A DNA stretch of 64,000 bases from Arcobacter sp. CECT 8983 (GTDB lineage: Bacteria; Campylobacterota; Campylobacteria; Campylobacterales; Arcobacteraceae): assembly GCF_004118855.1 (NCBI RefSeq), contig NZ_PDKF01000003.1:88090-152089 (forward strand), read 5' to 3'. How positions within the stretch are numbered: position 1 is the first letter of the stretch; every line of letters starts with the position of its first letter. The notes under the pieces were generated by a model, which was not told the DNA's origin, did not search any database, and was given only the letters and a program-made list of their open reading frames with translations. Of the stretch, positions 45,800 to 55,245 are shown one piece after another. The translations under genes were made by a program, and so were the position numbers.

Positions 45800-47602
45800 A
45801 TGGAATTAGAAGACAAAAGTTTAGAGCAATTAGAACAAGTCTGTTTTGACATTAGAGAAAGAATAATTGATGTTGTATCAAGAAAAGGTGGGCACTTTTC
45901 ATCAACTTTGGGTGCAGTTGAATTAACTGTGGCTATGCATAAGGTTTTTGATGTAAAAAAAGATCCATTTATTTATGATGTATCACATCAGTGCTATGCT
46001 CATAAACTTTTAAATGGAAGATGGGAAGAGTTTGAAACAATTAGACAATATAATGGCTTAAGTGGTTTTACAAAACCTAAAGAAAATGAAGCCGATTATT
46101 TTGTGGCAGGGCATAGTTCTACATCTATCTCTCTTGCAGTTGGTGCAGCAAAAGCAATAAAATTAAGAAATGAACAAAGAACACCAGTTGTTATGATTGG
46201 CGATGGTTCTATGACTGCTGGAATGGTTTATGAAGCCTTAAATGAGCTTGGTGATTTAAAACTTCCAGTTGTGATTATTTTAAATGACAATGAAATGTCA
46301 ATTGCAAAACCAATTGGAGCAATTTCAAAATATCTTTCAAAATTGCTTGCAGGAAAATATTATCAAAACTTTAAAACAAAAGTAGATTCTTTTATTAAAA
46401 AAAATATGCCAGAAGGAACAACTTATATTGCCAAAAGAATGGAAGAAGCAATGAAGTTAATTACTCCTGGAATAATATTTGAAGAGATGGGAATTGATTA
46501 TATAGGTCCAATTGATGGACATGATTTACAAGAAGTAATTGAAACTTTAGAAATTGCAAAAAGTATGAATAAGCCAGTTATTGTTCATGCCAGAACAGTT
46601 AAAGGTAAAGGTTACAAAATAGCTGAGGGTCAACTAGAACATTGGCATGGTGTTGGTCCATTTAATGTAGAAGATGGAGAATTTACTAAAAAGTCTTCTA
46701 GTAAAGCTGCTACAGCAGTATTTGCTGATGCTTTAATTGATTTGGCCACAAAACATGAAAATGTAGTTGGAATAACTGCTGCAATGCCAAGTGGAACAGG
46801 TATAGATAAACTTATTGAAAAGTTCCCTGATAGATTTTGGGATGTAGCAATTGCAGAACAACACGCAGTTACATCAATGGCTGCGATGGCAAAAGAAGGG
46901 TTTAAACCTTTTATTACTATTTATTCAACATTTTTACAAAGAGGTTTTGATCAGATTATTCATGATGTTTGTTTAATGAATCTTCCTGTTGTTTTTGCTA
47001 TTGATAGAGCAGGGATTGTTGGAAATGATGGAGAAACACATCAAGGTGCTTTTGATATTTCATATTTAAGATTTATTCCAAATATGATCCTTTGTGCTCC
47101 AAGGGATAATGAGACATTAGGTTACTCTTTAGAATTTGCCTATGAAGCAAAAGGACCTTGCGCTATTAGATATCCAAGGGGAGCTTTTGGGGAAGTTGAT
47201 TTTGCTTCTAGTAAGTTTGAACTTGGAAAGGCTGAACTACTTAAAGAAGGAGCTTCAAATAAACTATTTATTGGTTATGGAGCTGGTGTTTCAAGAGCCT
47301 GTCAAACTGAGAAACTTCATGAAGAAGATATTGCAATTTTAGACTTAAGATTTGTAAAACCTTTAGATGAAACTTTATTAAAAGAGTTATCTAGTAAATA
47401 TGATGACTGGTATGTATTCTCTGATTCACAAAAGCAAGGTGGAGTTGCAAGTGCAATTTTAGAGTTTGCAAATAAAGAAAAGCTTTGTGTTAACATCACT
47501 TCTTTTGAGTATGAAGATGAGTTTATTCAACATGGAGATACAAAAGTAGTTGAAGAAGGATTAGGGTTACATCCTTCTCAATTAGTAGAAAAGATTAAAT
47601 AA
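45800..47602 (+). CDS. dxs: 1-deoxy-D-xylulose-5-phosphate synthase
   Basis: The first step of the MEP isoprenoid pathway, thiamine diphosphate dependent. It has 'SHQCYAHKLLNGR', 'GHSSTSISLAVGAA' and 'MIGDGSMTAGMVYEALNE' (cofactor-binding GDG) in the N-terminal domain, then 'FAIDRAGIVGNDGETHQGAFD' near 400. At 600 residues it is slightly short for the family. It begins 6 bases after hisC. Confidence 0.96.
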   Translation: MELEDKSLEQLEQVCFDIRERIIDVVSRKGGHFSSTLGAVELTVAMHKVFDVKKDPFIYDVSHQCYAHKLLNGRWEEFETIRQYNGLSGFTKPKENEADYFVAGHSSTSISLAVGAAKAIKLRNEQRTPVVMIGDGSMTAGMVYEALNELGDLKLPVVIILNDNEMSIAKPIGAISKYLSKLLAGKYYQNFKTKVDSFIKKNMPEGTTYIAKRMEEAMKLITPGIIFEEMGIDYIGPIDGHDLQEVIETLEIAKSMNKPVIVHARTVKGKGYKIAEGQLEHWHGVGPFNVEDGEFTKKSSSKAATAVFADALIDLATKHENVVGITAAMPSGTGIDKLIEKFPDRFWDVAIAEQHAVTSMAAMAKEGFKPFITIYSTFLQRGFDQIIHDVCLMNLPVVFAIDRAGIVGNDGETHQGAFDISYLRFIPNMILCAPRDNETLGYSLEFAYEAKGPCAIRYPRGAFGEVDFASSKFELGKAELLKEGASNKLFIGYGAGVSRACQTEKLHEEDIAILDLRFVKPLDETLLKELSSKYDDWYVFSDSQKQGGVASAILEFANKEKLCVNITSFEYEDEFIQHGDTKVVEEGLGLHPSQLVEKIK

Positions 47603-47612
47603 TTTAATCATT

Positions 47613-48005
47613 TCACGCAAGAGGATCTTCTCCTCTTTCCCAAGAACCTAGATACTTTTCTATTAAATGAAAGTCTTCTCCTTTATGTTCTGTAAAAGTT
47701 ATATATTGATTTTCATTTTCTACATTAAAATTTCTATTTACAATATCCATAAATCTTAGAGCTAATTCTCTTCTTTGTTCTATTGTTCTACCTTCTCTAA
47801 TATCAAGATTCATCAAACAAATAGTGTCTTCAGTATTTGCCCGTCCAATTGTTAAATTGTACTTCTCATACTCTCTTATAGATATAGCTATATGATCAGT
47901 ACCTGTATCCATCACTTCACTAAAACAAGTTCTAATTTCTTTTGCAAAATTTTTTTTATTCTCTTGTGATACTTTTTGATTTATTTCAAATTGTAAATGT
48001 GGCAT
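47613..48005 (-). CDS. Tautomerase superfamily (4-oxalocrotonate tautomerase/MIF-like) protein
   Basis: A 130-residue protein with the catalytic Pro2 ('MPHLQFEI') that becomes the N-terminus after Met removal. Its length fits the fused-dimer cis-CaaD/MIF-like subgroup rather than the 62-residue 4-OT. The physiological substrate is unknown. It is convergent with dxs and 22 bases downstream of maf. Confidence 0.75.
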   Translation of the reverse strand: MPHLQFEINQKVSQENKKNFAKEIRTCFSEVMDTGTDHIAISIREYEKYNLTIGRANTEDTICLMNLDIREGRTIEQRRELALRFMDIVNRNFNVENENQYITFTEHKGEDFHLIEKYLGSWERGEDPLA

Positions 48006-48027
48006 TTTAAATCCTTTTTGTCTAATC

Positions 48028-48576
48028 TTAATCTATAAATTGTAACAGTTTTTCGGCACATAAGCCCATAGCTGTACTTTCATATCCCTTTACATTTTTG
48101 ATATAGGGTTTACAAAAGCCTTCAACCATAATAGCACCAGCTTTTCCAAAACATTCACCAGAAGCAATATATTCTTCCATATGTTTTTCATCAAATTTTT
48201 TAAACTCATATGTTGTAATAGAAATATCAATCACCTCTTTTTTCTTTGATTTATAAATCATACATGTTATAACTGATGTTTCACTTCCACTTTGAAGTTC
48301 TAACATTCTTTTAGCATCTTTTTCATCTTTTGCTTTTCTAAGAAGTTTACCTTTTGAAGTAACGACTGAGTCAGACACAAGTAATGGCATCTCTTCTATT
48401 CCATATTTTTTGTATAGTTCGTTAAATTTGCCCTTTGTAGCTTCATAACAAAAAGATTTAGGATTTGTAGTTAGTATTGTATCTTCATCAAAATCTCCAC
48501 CATTTTGAATAAAGTCTATTTTGAAGTTTCTTAAAATAAGTGCTCTTGTAGGAGAGTTTGAACCAAGTCTAAGCAA
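48028..48576 (-). CDS. maf: Maf-family nucleoside triphosphate pyrophosphatase
   Basis: Hydrolyses non-canonical or excess NTPs to NMPs. It has 'MLRLGSNSPTRALIL' (the usual LASxSPRR motif is relaxed), 'VSDSVVTSKGKLLRKAKD' and 'AGAIMVEGF'. 182 residues. The divergence at the first motif means the subtype (dTTP/UTP or m7GTP) cannot be set. Confidence 0.82.
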   Translation of the reverse strand: MLRLGSNSPTRALILRNFKIDFIQNGGDFDEDTILTTNPKSFCYEATKGKFNELYKKYGIEEMPLLVSDSVVTSKGKLLRKAKDEKDAKRMLELQSGSETSVITCMIYKSKKKEVIDISITTYEFKKFDEKHMEEYIASGECFGKAGAIMVEGFCKPYIKNVKGYESTAMGLCAEKLLQFID

Positions 48577-48689
48577 GCTAAAATCCTTTTTATTTGTATT
48601 GTATGAAGTAGTATATAATATTGATACTTTAACTTGTTTTTACTATTAATTAGTAATAATAATAAAAATTACACTTTGGATATTTTACA

Positions 48690-50015
48690 ATGAAACATAT
48701 CATATTGTTAGTATTAATTGTTTTTGGAACATTATTTGCTCAAGATGAGTCTAAGAAAGCTACTACTGTTGAAACTTCTAATGAATTTATTTTAGCTAAA
48801 ACACACTATAAAGTAGGAGATTATACACAATCATATTTTGATTTTAAAAAGCTCTTTTTAAAATATAGTGATAATGTACAAGTTAATTATTACTTAGCAA
48901 TGAGTGCTACTAAACTAAAGCTTTATGATGAGGCTACGGCTGCATTTGAGAGAGTATTGATTGTTGCACCAGAATATCATCGTGCAAGATTAGAGTATGC
49001 TCGTGTTCAATATATTTTAGGTTTTAAAGAAGAGGCTAAAAAAGAGTTCTTAAAAGTTGCTCAATATCCTATTCCTATAAATGTTCGAAAAAATATTGAA
49101 ATGTATTTATCAAAAATTGATAGTTTGGAAAATAACTCAACCTTTATCTCTTTGGGGTTTGGTTATATGTATGATGATAATATTAACAATGGTATAGAAT
49201 ATGATTCTTATAATTTACCTGGATTTTTTAATTTAGAACTTAATGGAGAAGAACCACAATCTAGTACATCTTTTTTGACTTTTTTTCAAGTAGATCATAT
49301 TCAAAGCCTTAGTAAAAACTCTCCATGGAGTATTAAACATACAGGAGTTATGCTTTACAAAAATCAAACTGAAAATGATTTTTATAACTTCAGTTATTAT
49401 GCTTACACTCCTACACTTTTTTATAATGATGTAAAAAATAAAAGTGAATATTCATTGCAAGTTGGTATGGAAAAAATTTACCCTGGGGATAGGGTTGATT
49501 TTACAGTTTACTCTATTGAACCAAAATATCGTTTGCTTCTTAATAAAAATACTATAGTATCTACTTATTTAAAATACAATGAATTTCATTATGAAGAGCA
49601 AGTTGATAAAAATAAAAGTTATAGTAAAAAGGTAATAGGTGGTTCAATAAAATACAAAGATTTTCAATACATTTTACAATTTGAAAAAGATGATAGAGAT
49701 TTTGGAGATCGTACGGATTTAAATAAAAATATTGTAAGTAATACTTTTTTATATCAATACAAGATTGAGCCATCACTTTTTTTAAATTTAAAATATGAAC
49801 ATAAACAAACAAGGTACAATGATAAAGATGTTTTTTTTGATAACAATAGAAAAGATAATACCAATGTTTATAGTGCTGGATTAACAAAAATTATCAATAA
49901 AAAAGATTTCCTTACTTTTAATTATACTAAAACAGATAATAGTACTAATCAAGAGGCTTATGACTACAATAAAAATGCTGTATCAATGAACTATACATGG
50001 AGGTTCAAACTATGA
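48690..50015 (+). CDS. TPR plus outer-membrane beta-barrel protein, Slam/type XI-like
   Basis: A 441-residue protein with a signal peptide to Ala17 ('VFGTLFA'). Residues about 25-145 are TPR helices ('VNYYLAMSATKLKLYDEATA', 'RARLEYARVQYILGFKEEA', ending 'VRKNIEMYLSKID'). From about 150 the chain is beta-barrel of about 290 residues, opening with 'ISLGFGYMYDDNINNG', which matches the start of the Slam/DUF560 barrel. Slam proteins carry TbpB-barrel proteins across the outer membrane. The next gene overlaps by 4 bases and encodes just such a barrel. Other TPR-porin families remain possible. Confidence 0.65.
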   Translation: MKHIILLVLIVFGTLFAQDESKKATTVETSNEFILAKTHYKVGDYTQSYFDFKKLFLKYSDNVQVNYYLAMSATKLKLYDEATAAFERVLIVAPEYHRARLEYARVQYILGFKEEAKKEFLKVAQYPIPINVRKNIEMYLSKIDSLENNSTFISLGFGYMYDDNINNGIEYDSYNLPGFFNLELNGEEPQSSTSFLTFFQVDHIQSLSKNSPWSIKHTGVMLYKNQTENDFYNFSYYAYTPTLFYNDVKNKSEYSLQVGMEKIYPGDRVDFTVYSIEPKYRLLLNKNTIVSTYLKYNEFHYEEQVDKNKSYSKKVIGGSIKYKDFQYILQFEKDDRDFGDRTDLNKNIVSNTFLYQYKIEPSLFLNLKYEHKQTRYNDKDVFFDNNRKDNTNVYSAGLTKIINKKDFLTFNYTKTDNSTNQEAYDYNKNAVSMNYTWRFKL

Positions 50016-51478
50016 AAAAAATAGCTTTAATTTTCTTAACCTTATCGACTCTTCTTTTTGCAGAAGTTGCTAAAGTAGTTGCTCTTAAAGGAGAGGCTTA
50101 TATTAAAAGAGGTGATTCTAATATTATATTAAAACTAAATTCTCTTTTAGAAAAAAATGACATCATAAAAACCAAAGAAAGTACTAAATTACAACTTCTT
50201 TTTAAAGATGAAACGATTATCACAATTGGTAAAAACTCAACTCTTGCAGTTAATGATTATATTTTTGATGAACAAAAAAAAGAGTATAAAGCAGAGTTTG
50301 GTCTTTTAAAAGGTACTTTTAGAACTATTACAGGAAAAATTGGAAAAATTGCTCCTGATAAGTTTAAACTTAAATCAAAAGCATCTTCAATTGGTATTAG
50401 AGGAACTCAAATTTTAAGTAATATGGAAATCTCTGGGGATACAATTTTCTGTACAGAAGGAACAATTACTATTGTTTCAAATTTTACAGGTGAAACTATT
50501 ACTATTAATGCTGGTCAATATGTTACGGTAAAAGAAGGTGAACCAATGAGTGTTCAAGATTTTGATTCAAAAACTATTCAAGAAACTGACAAAGAAACTA
50601 AATTTTTAAATGATGAAGAAAAAGAGAGTGCACTTAATAAATTTGGAGTTGAACTTATTTCAGCCCAAGAAAATAATGAACCTGAAAATCCTTTTAATCC
50701 TGAATCACCAAGAAAACCCCATAAAGTAGATCCAACTAATGATATAGATACTACTAATGTACTTATTGGAGAGGTATTAGAGTTTGATTCAAATAACTAT
50801 AGTAAAGGAACACTTAATAAGGAATCATCAAATTTAAGTAGTGGAAATAATTACTCTTATAATTTAACACTTAATAACCTTTCTAAAAATTTTGATAAGG
50901 ATGGTTCATATAGTGGAACTCTCTCATCAAGGGGACAGTTTTTATATGATGGAAACATTCATACTTTTAAAAATGGTACTTATACATCAACAAAAGACTC
51001 TCTTGTTTCTTCTACACCTGCTTATGATACAGATGATTATGTACAATGGGGAGAGTGGAATGCAACGACTGAGTATAATAGTGAAGAAATAACTTTATCA
51101 GGTTATTGGCTTACAGGAATACAAACTCCAAGTTCAGAGATTGAATCTTTAATTAGTAGCAATGCAAATTATAGTTATTCTGGTTATGCTTTAGGTCAAT
51201 CAAGTGTTAATGATATTATTAATGTTAATAATAGTACTGTAACTTTTGATATTGATTTTGGTGGTAAATCACTCACGGGAAGATTTAATTTAGGATCATT
51301 TTCTACAGATGTTTCAGGAACATTATCTTCTTCTGGATTCTCTTTTACACCTACAACAGGTACAATAACAGGAGAAGGTTCTGGTAAATTCTTTGGTCCA
51401 AATGCTAAATCAGTAGGTGGAAATTTCAAATTTGATGGAAATGCAACTTATACTGGAGTATTCAAAGCTACTAGATAA
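50012..51478 (+). CDS. FecR-domain protein with C-terminal TbpB-like barrel (probable type XI cargo)
   Basis: A 488-residue protein. The signal peptide is cut near Ala17 ('TLLFA'), with no lipobox. The FecR domain spans about 20-175 ('GEAYIKRGD', 'LLFKDETIITIGKNS', 'ASSIGIRGTQ'). A Pro-rich linker (223-242) follows. Residues 250-488 are beta-rich Ser/Gly/Thr sequence with 'YVQWGEWN' (343-350) and the terminal TbpB-barrel signature 'GKFFGPNAKSVGG' (458-470) and 'YTGVFKATR'. The start is ATG 50012, 8 bases after GGAGG; ATG 49997 overlaps that site. It overlaps the Slam-like gene by 4 bases. Confidence 0.75.
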   Translation: MKKIALIFLTLSTLLFAEVAKVVALKGEAYIKRGDSNIILKLNSLLEKNDIIKTKESTKLQLLFKDETIITIGKNSTLAVNDYIFDEQKKEYKAEFGLLKGTFRTITGKIGKIAPDKFKLKSKASSIGIRGTQILSNMEISGDTIFCTEGTITIVSNFTGETITINAGQYVTVKEGEPMSVQDFDSKTIQETDKETKFLNDEEKESALNKFGVELISAQENNEPENPFNPESPRKPHKVDPTNDIDTTNVLIGEVLEFDSNNYSKGTLNKESSNLSSGNNYSYNLTLNNLSKNFDKDGSYSGTLSSRGQFLYDGNIHTFKNGTYTSTKDSLVSSTPAYDTDDYVQWGEWNATTEYNSEEITLSGYWLTGIQTPSSEIESLISSNANYSYSGYALGQSSVNDIINVNNSTVTFDIDFGGKSLTGRFNLGSFSTDVSGTLSSSGFSFTPTTGTITGEGSGKFFGPNAKSVGGNFKFDGNATYTGVFKATR

Positions 51479-51506
51479 TCCTCCTTTACTTTTTTATTAT
51501 TTACAC

Positions 51507-51535
51507 AAACATCACTAACTTTTTTAGTGGTGTTT
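51507..51535. terminator. Hairpin after the FecR-barrel gene
   Basis: AAACATCACTA and TAGTGGTGTTT form an 11-bp stem with one T-G pair and a 7-base loop, 28 bases after the stop. It is followed by A-rich rather than T-rich sequence. Confidence 0.45.
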
Positions 51536-51571
51536 AAAAATACTTGTTAAAATAAAATATTAGGAGTTATT

Positions 51572-52519
51572 ATGAATATAGTTGTAATAGGTGCAGGTGG
51601 AATAGGAGCTTTTTATGGGATGATTTTGCATAATATTGGTTGTGATGTTAAGTTTGTAGCAAGAGGTAAAAACTTAGAATATTTAAAAAATAATGAAATC
51701 AAATTAATCCATCCAGACTATATTATTGAAGATAAAATAAAAACTCTTAGTATTGAAGAATTATTAAAAGAAAATCCTGAAAGTATAGATGTTATTTTTA
51801 TTGCTACAAAATCAATGAGTACTGAAACTATTTCTACATCTTTAGGTTTTTGGGTAAAAAAGGCTAAAAAAATACCTTATTATATCTCTTTACAAAATGG
51901 TGTGGAAAATGAAGATATTATGACTAAGTATTATCCAAAAGAGTATATTATAGGTGGTCTTACAAGGCTTATTGCAGCTCATACAATATCCTTAGGTCTC
52001 ATTGATTCAACAGGAGAAGTTCAAACTCTAATAGGTGCAGTTTATCCTAATGAAGATAATCAAAAGTTTTTAGATAAGCTAAAAGCTTTGTTAGATAAAA
52101 CACCAACTAAAACTATACTTTGTGAAGATATTAAAAAAGAACTTTGGAATAAACTTATAATAAATAATGGTGTAAATGCAATATGTGCCTTACTTCAAGA
52201 GTATTCAGGAGTTTTAATTAGAGATGAAAAAGTATCTAAAATAATTCATGCTCTTATGAGTGAAGCAGCACTTGCCTCAAATGCAGTTGGAGTTAATTTA
52301 ACTCAAAAAGATGCAAACAAAATGTTTGAGCTTATGACAAATTTTGAATCAATTAAACCTTCAATGTGGGTTGATACAGAACACAATAGAGATTTAGAGT
52401 TAGATGAGATTTGTGGAGTAGTTATTAAAAACTGTGAAAAACAAGGACTTGATGCTCCATACACAAGAAGTGTATCAACTATTTTAGAAATTTTATATAA
52501 CAAACAAAGAAGAAAATAA
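51572..52519 (+). CDS. panE: 2-dehydropantoate 2-reductase (ketopantoate reductase)
   Basis: NADPH-dependent reduction of ketopantoate to pantoate for coenzyme A. The Rossmann motif 'VVIGAGGIGAFYGMIL' is at the N-terminus, the catalytic Lys region is 'KKELWNKLIINNGVNAICAL', and 'KPSMWVDTEHNRDLELDEICG' reads as the family's substrate-binding helix. 315 residues. Family paralogues with other 2-oxo acid substrates exist. Confidence 0.88.
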   Translation: MNIVVIGAGGIGAFYGMILHNIGCDVKFVARGKNLEYLKNNEIKLIHPDYIIEDKIKTLSIEELLKENPESIDVIFIATKSMSTETISTSLGFWVKKAKKIPYYISLQNGVENEDIMTKYYPKEYIIGGLTRLIAAHTISLGLIDSTGEVQTLIGAVYPNEDNQKFLDKLKALLDKTPTKTILCEDIKKELWNKLIINNGVNAICALLQEYSGVLIRDEKVSKIIHALMSEAALASNAVGVNLTQKDANKMFELMTNFESIKPSMWVDTEHNRDLELDEICGVVIKNCEKQGLDAPYTRSVSTILEILYNKQRRK

Positions 52520-52521
52520 TA

Positions 52522-53799
52522 GTGCAATATTTAAGTGGTTTTTTAATCTTTTTATCTTTTGTATTTACAATAGCAGCATATTTTTTTAATGAAAAATTAG
52601 TATTTATTGGTGGAACTATAGCTTGGATAGCATTAATTATACTTTTTAAAAATGTAAATGGAAAGTCACTTTTATATAAATTACTTTTATTAAGTATTAT
52701 TGCTTTTATTTACTCTTTTTATAATAGTTTTAATATTGATTTTGTAAAAGCAGTAAGTGTAAACCAATATCTTTTGACACTTCTTATTGGTGTTGGTTTC
52801 TTAAGACTTATAGCAACACCAAAAGTAAAAGCTATTAAATCTTTGCCAAAGGGCAAAAAAAGTTTTTTTAAAACCTATTTAGGGGTTCATCTTTTTGGTT
52901 CTGTTATAAATCTTTCTTCTTTAATTATAGTTGCAGATAAACTATATAAAAAAGCAAAATTAACAAAACTACAAGTAATTACATTAACAAGAGCTTTTTC
53001 ATCTGATGCTTATTGGTCTCCTTTTTTTGTAGCCTTTGCAGCAGCTATTACGTATGCTCCAAATCTTTCATCTTCTATTATCTTAACTTTGGGTTTAATT
53101 TTAGCATTTTTATCTTTTTTAGTAACATTTCTTGAGATTAAAAATGAACCACTACTTGAAGAATTTAGAGGATATCCAATGGAGTTTGAAACATTGTATT
53201 TACCCCTTTCATTAGCACTTTTAGTTCTTGGTACACATCACTATTTCCCTGAACTTAAAGTTATTTTACTTATATCTATTTTCTCATTATTTCTTGCTAT
53301 TTTTATTTTACCATTAAAGTTTGGATTGAAAAAAAGTATTGAAAAACTAGCAGAACATATAAATTGTGAACTTCCTAAGATGAAAAATGAGATAGCTTTG
53401 TTTTTAATAGCAGGAATGTTTGGAGTTAGTGTTAGTTCTGTTTTATTAGGATTAAACTTATCTTTACCCTTTGAGCAGTTAAATGGGCTTTATGCTTCAC
53501 TTATTTTATTAGTATTTATACTTTTATCTTTTGTTGGAATTCATCCTGTTATTTCTATTGCAGTTTTAGGAAATTGGAGTGAACAATTAAATCATACTTT
53601 ATTAGCAGTTGCATTTTTAATGTCTTGGGCTACTGCTGTTTCTACTTCCCCTTTTAGTGGATTAAATCTTACAATGCAAGCAAGATATGATTTACAGGCA
53701 AAAGAGATTTTTAAAATAAATCTACCCTATACCATAAAGATGTACATCATTTGTGTTATAATGCTTTTTGCTTTATCAAACTACTTAGGACTTGAATGA
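52522..53799 (+). CDS. Polytopic membrane protein of unknown transport function
   Basis: A 425-residue protein with about 11-12 hydrophobic helices throughout. It has a cytoplasmic loop after helix 3-4 ('LPKGKKSFFKTYLG') and small polar motifs inside late helices ('FVGIHPVISIAVLG' and 'TSPFSGLNL'), reminiscent of substrate loops in ion-transporter-superfamily carriers. I do not recognise the family. It starts at GTG, 2 bases after panE, and overlaps the AEC transporter gene by 4 bases, so all three are in one operon. Confidence 0.6.
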   Translation: MQYLSGFLIFLSFVFTIAAYFFNEKLVFIGGTIAWIALIILFKNVNGKSLLYKLLLLSIIAFIYSFYNSFNIDFVKAVSVNQYLLTLLIGVGFLRLIATPKVKAIKSLPKGKKSFFKTYLGVHLFGSVINLSSLIIVADKLYKKAKLTKLQVITLTRAFSSDAYWSPFFVAFAAAITYAPNLSSSIILTLGLILAFLSFLVTFLEIKNEPLLEEFRGYPMEFETLYLPLSLALLVLGTHHYFPELKVILLISIFSLFLAIFILPLKFGLKKSIEKLAEHINCELPKMKNEIALFLIAGMFGVSVSSVLLGLNLSLPFEQLNGLYASLILLVFILLSFVGIHPVISIAVLGNWSEQLNHTLLAVAFLMSWATAVSTSPFSGLNLTMQARYDLQAKEIFKINLPYTIKMYIICVIMLFALSNYLGLE

Positions 53800-54722
53800 A
53801 TATTTTTTTTATAATTTTAGGCAAAATTGCACCTTTATATCTAAATATAGGAATTGGATATATCCTAGCAAGATACTTTAAAATCAAAAGAGAACAGATT
53901 GCATTTTTATTAGTTTATATTTTAGGACCAGTAGTTATATTTTTTGCAGTTTTATCTATTGAGATAAACTTACAATTAGTATTTTTACCACTATTTATTT
54001 TTATTTTTGGAAGTATCATTGCTTTTTATATTTTAAGAAAATATAAAAATGAGTGGAATGATGCTAGTGTTAATACTTTAGCATTTACTTGTGGTACTGG
54101 AAATACTGGATATTTTGGTATTCCTTTAGCTATGATTTTATTAGAACCTAGTGTTGCAAATATTTTTATTTTTGGTACTTTAGCTTCACTTTTATATGAA
54201 AATACAACAGGTTTTTATGTTACAGCAAAGGGAAGTTTCACTGCACGTCAATCTATAATAAAAGTTTTGAAGTTACCACTTCTTTATGCTTTTATAGCTG
54301 GACTTTCTTTTAATCTTGTTGGTTTTAGAACACCTGAACTTATTGTTCCATATTTCGAAAATTTAAAATGGGCATATGGAATTTTAGGAATGATGATGCT
54401 TGGTATGGGAATGAAAGGTTTCAATTTACATGAAGATTTTGATAAAAAATATATAAAAATCTCATACTTCTTTAAATTTATCTTTTGGCCAGCTGCTGTT
54501 TTAGCAATAATTTTTGTAGATAAAACTTTTATTAATTTTTTAAATGAAGAAATATATAAAGTGATGTTTTTATTTTCAATTGTACCTCTTGCAGGAAACA
54601 CTGTAACTTTAGCAGTTCTACTTAAAGCAAAGCCAGAGAAAGCATCATTTACAGTACTTTTATCAACTATAATATCTGTAATTTATATTCCTGTGGTATT
54701 AGCTCTTTATGGAGGGTTTTAA
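53796..54722 (+). CDS. AEC (auxin efflux carrier) family transporter
   Basis: A 308-residue protein with about 10 helices. 'LYLNIGIGYILAR', 'FTCGTGNTGYFGIPLAMILL' and 'GMMMLGMGMKG' are motifs of the AEC/MdcF group, which moves malonate, malate or other small anions in bacteria. The substrate is not known. It is coupled to the unknown membrane protein upstream. Confidence 0.8.
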   Translation: MNIFFIILGKIAPLYLNIGIGYILARYFKIKREQIAFLLVYILGPVVIFFAVLSIEINLQLVFLPLFIFIFGSIIAFYILRKYKNEWNDASVNTLAFTCGTGNTGYFGIPLAMILLEPSVANIFIFGTLASLLYENTTGFYVTAKGSFTARQSIIKVLKLPLLYAFIAGLSFNLVGFRTPELIVPYFENLKWAYGILGMMMLGMGMKGFNLHEDFDKKYIKISYFFKFIFWPAAVLAIIFVDKTFINFLNEEIYKVMFLFSIVPLAGNTVTLAVLLKAKPEKASFTVLLSTIISVIYIPVVLALYGGF

Positions 54723-54725
54723 AAT

Positions 54726-55244
54726 TTAGTTAAAAATTCTTTGGATTCTCCATATTTGTTTTATATAATATGGATTATCTAAACTTGAAATAGTAACTCC
54801 CACTTTTGTTGAAGCATGCATAAACTCTCCTCCTCCAAGATAAATTCCAACATGTCTAGTTTTGTAGCCTGTTTTAAAGAAGATTAAATCTCCAATTTGT
54901 AAATCGGCCATTCCTATTTGTTGTCCAACTTGTGACTGAAGTTTTGTAGTACGTGGTATTCTTATTTTAAAAGCATTCTTATAAGCATTTTGAACAAAAG
55001 CAGAACAATCAATGCCTCTTTTTGTTGTTCCTCCATATTTATATCTTACGCCTTTCCATTTTTTGTAGTGAGCTAGTAGTTGGTTATAAAGTTTTTGATT
55101 CTCTTCATAATCTCTAAATTGTAAATTTGGATTTGGTTTTGGATTTAGTGTTACAGAATTATCAGAAAAGCAACCAGCAAAAAAAAGAATAAAAACTATC
55201 AAAGGAAGAAATAGTTTTATATTCTTTATTTTGTAGCTAAGCAT
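54726..55244 (-). CDS. NlpC/P60 peptidoglycan endopeptidase lipoprotein
   Basis: A 172-residue protein with a lipobox at Cys25 ('ILFFAGCFS'). The C40 peptidase domain has catalytic Cys80 ('RGIDCSAFVQNAY'), His131 ('TRHVGIYLGGG') and polar residue His143 ('FMHAS'). It cuts the stem peptide of peptidoglycan at the cell envelope, like Spr/MepS. It sits 1 base after the CopD-like gene. Confidence 0.9.
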   Translation of the reverse strand: MLSYKIKNIKLFLPLIVFILFFAGCFSDNSVTLNPKPNPNLQFRDYEENQKLYNQLLAHYKKWKGVRYKYGGTTKRGIDCSAFVQNAYKNAFKIRIPRTTKLQSQVGQQIGMADLQIGDLIFFKTGYKTRHVGIYLGGGEFMHASTKVGVTISSLDNPYYIKQIWRIQRIFN

Positions 55245-55245
55245 T

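Noticed and set aside
49561..49887. Minus-strand open frame of 108 codons inside the TPR-barrel gene
   Set aside because: Antisense to the barrel region, with an implausible His/Tyr/Leu-rich product and no start signals.
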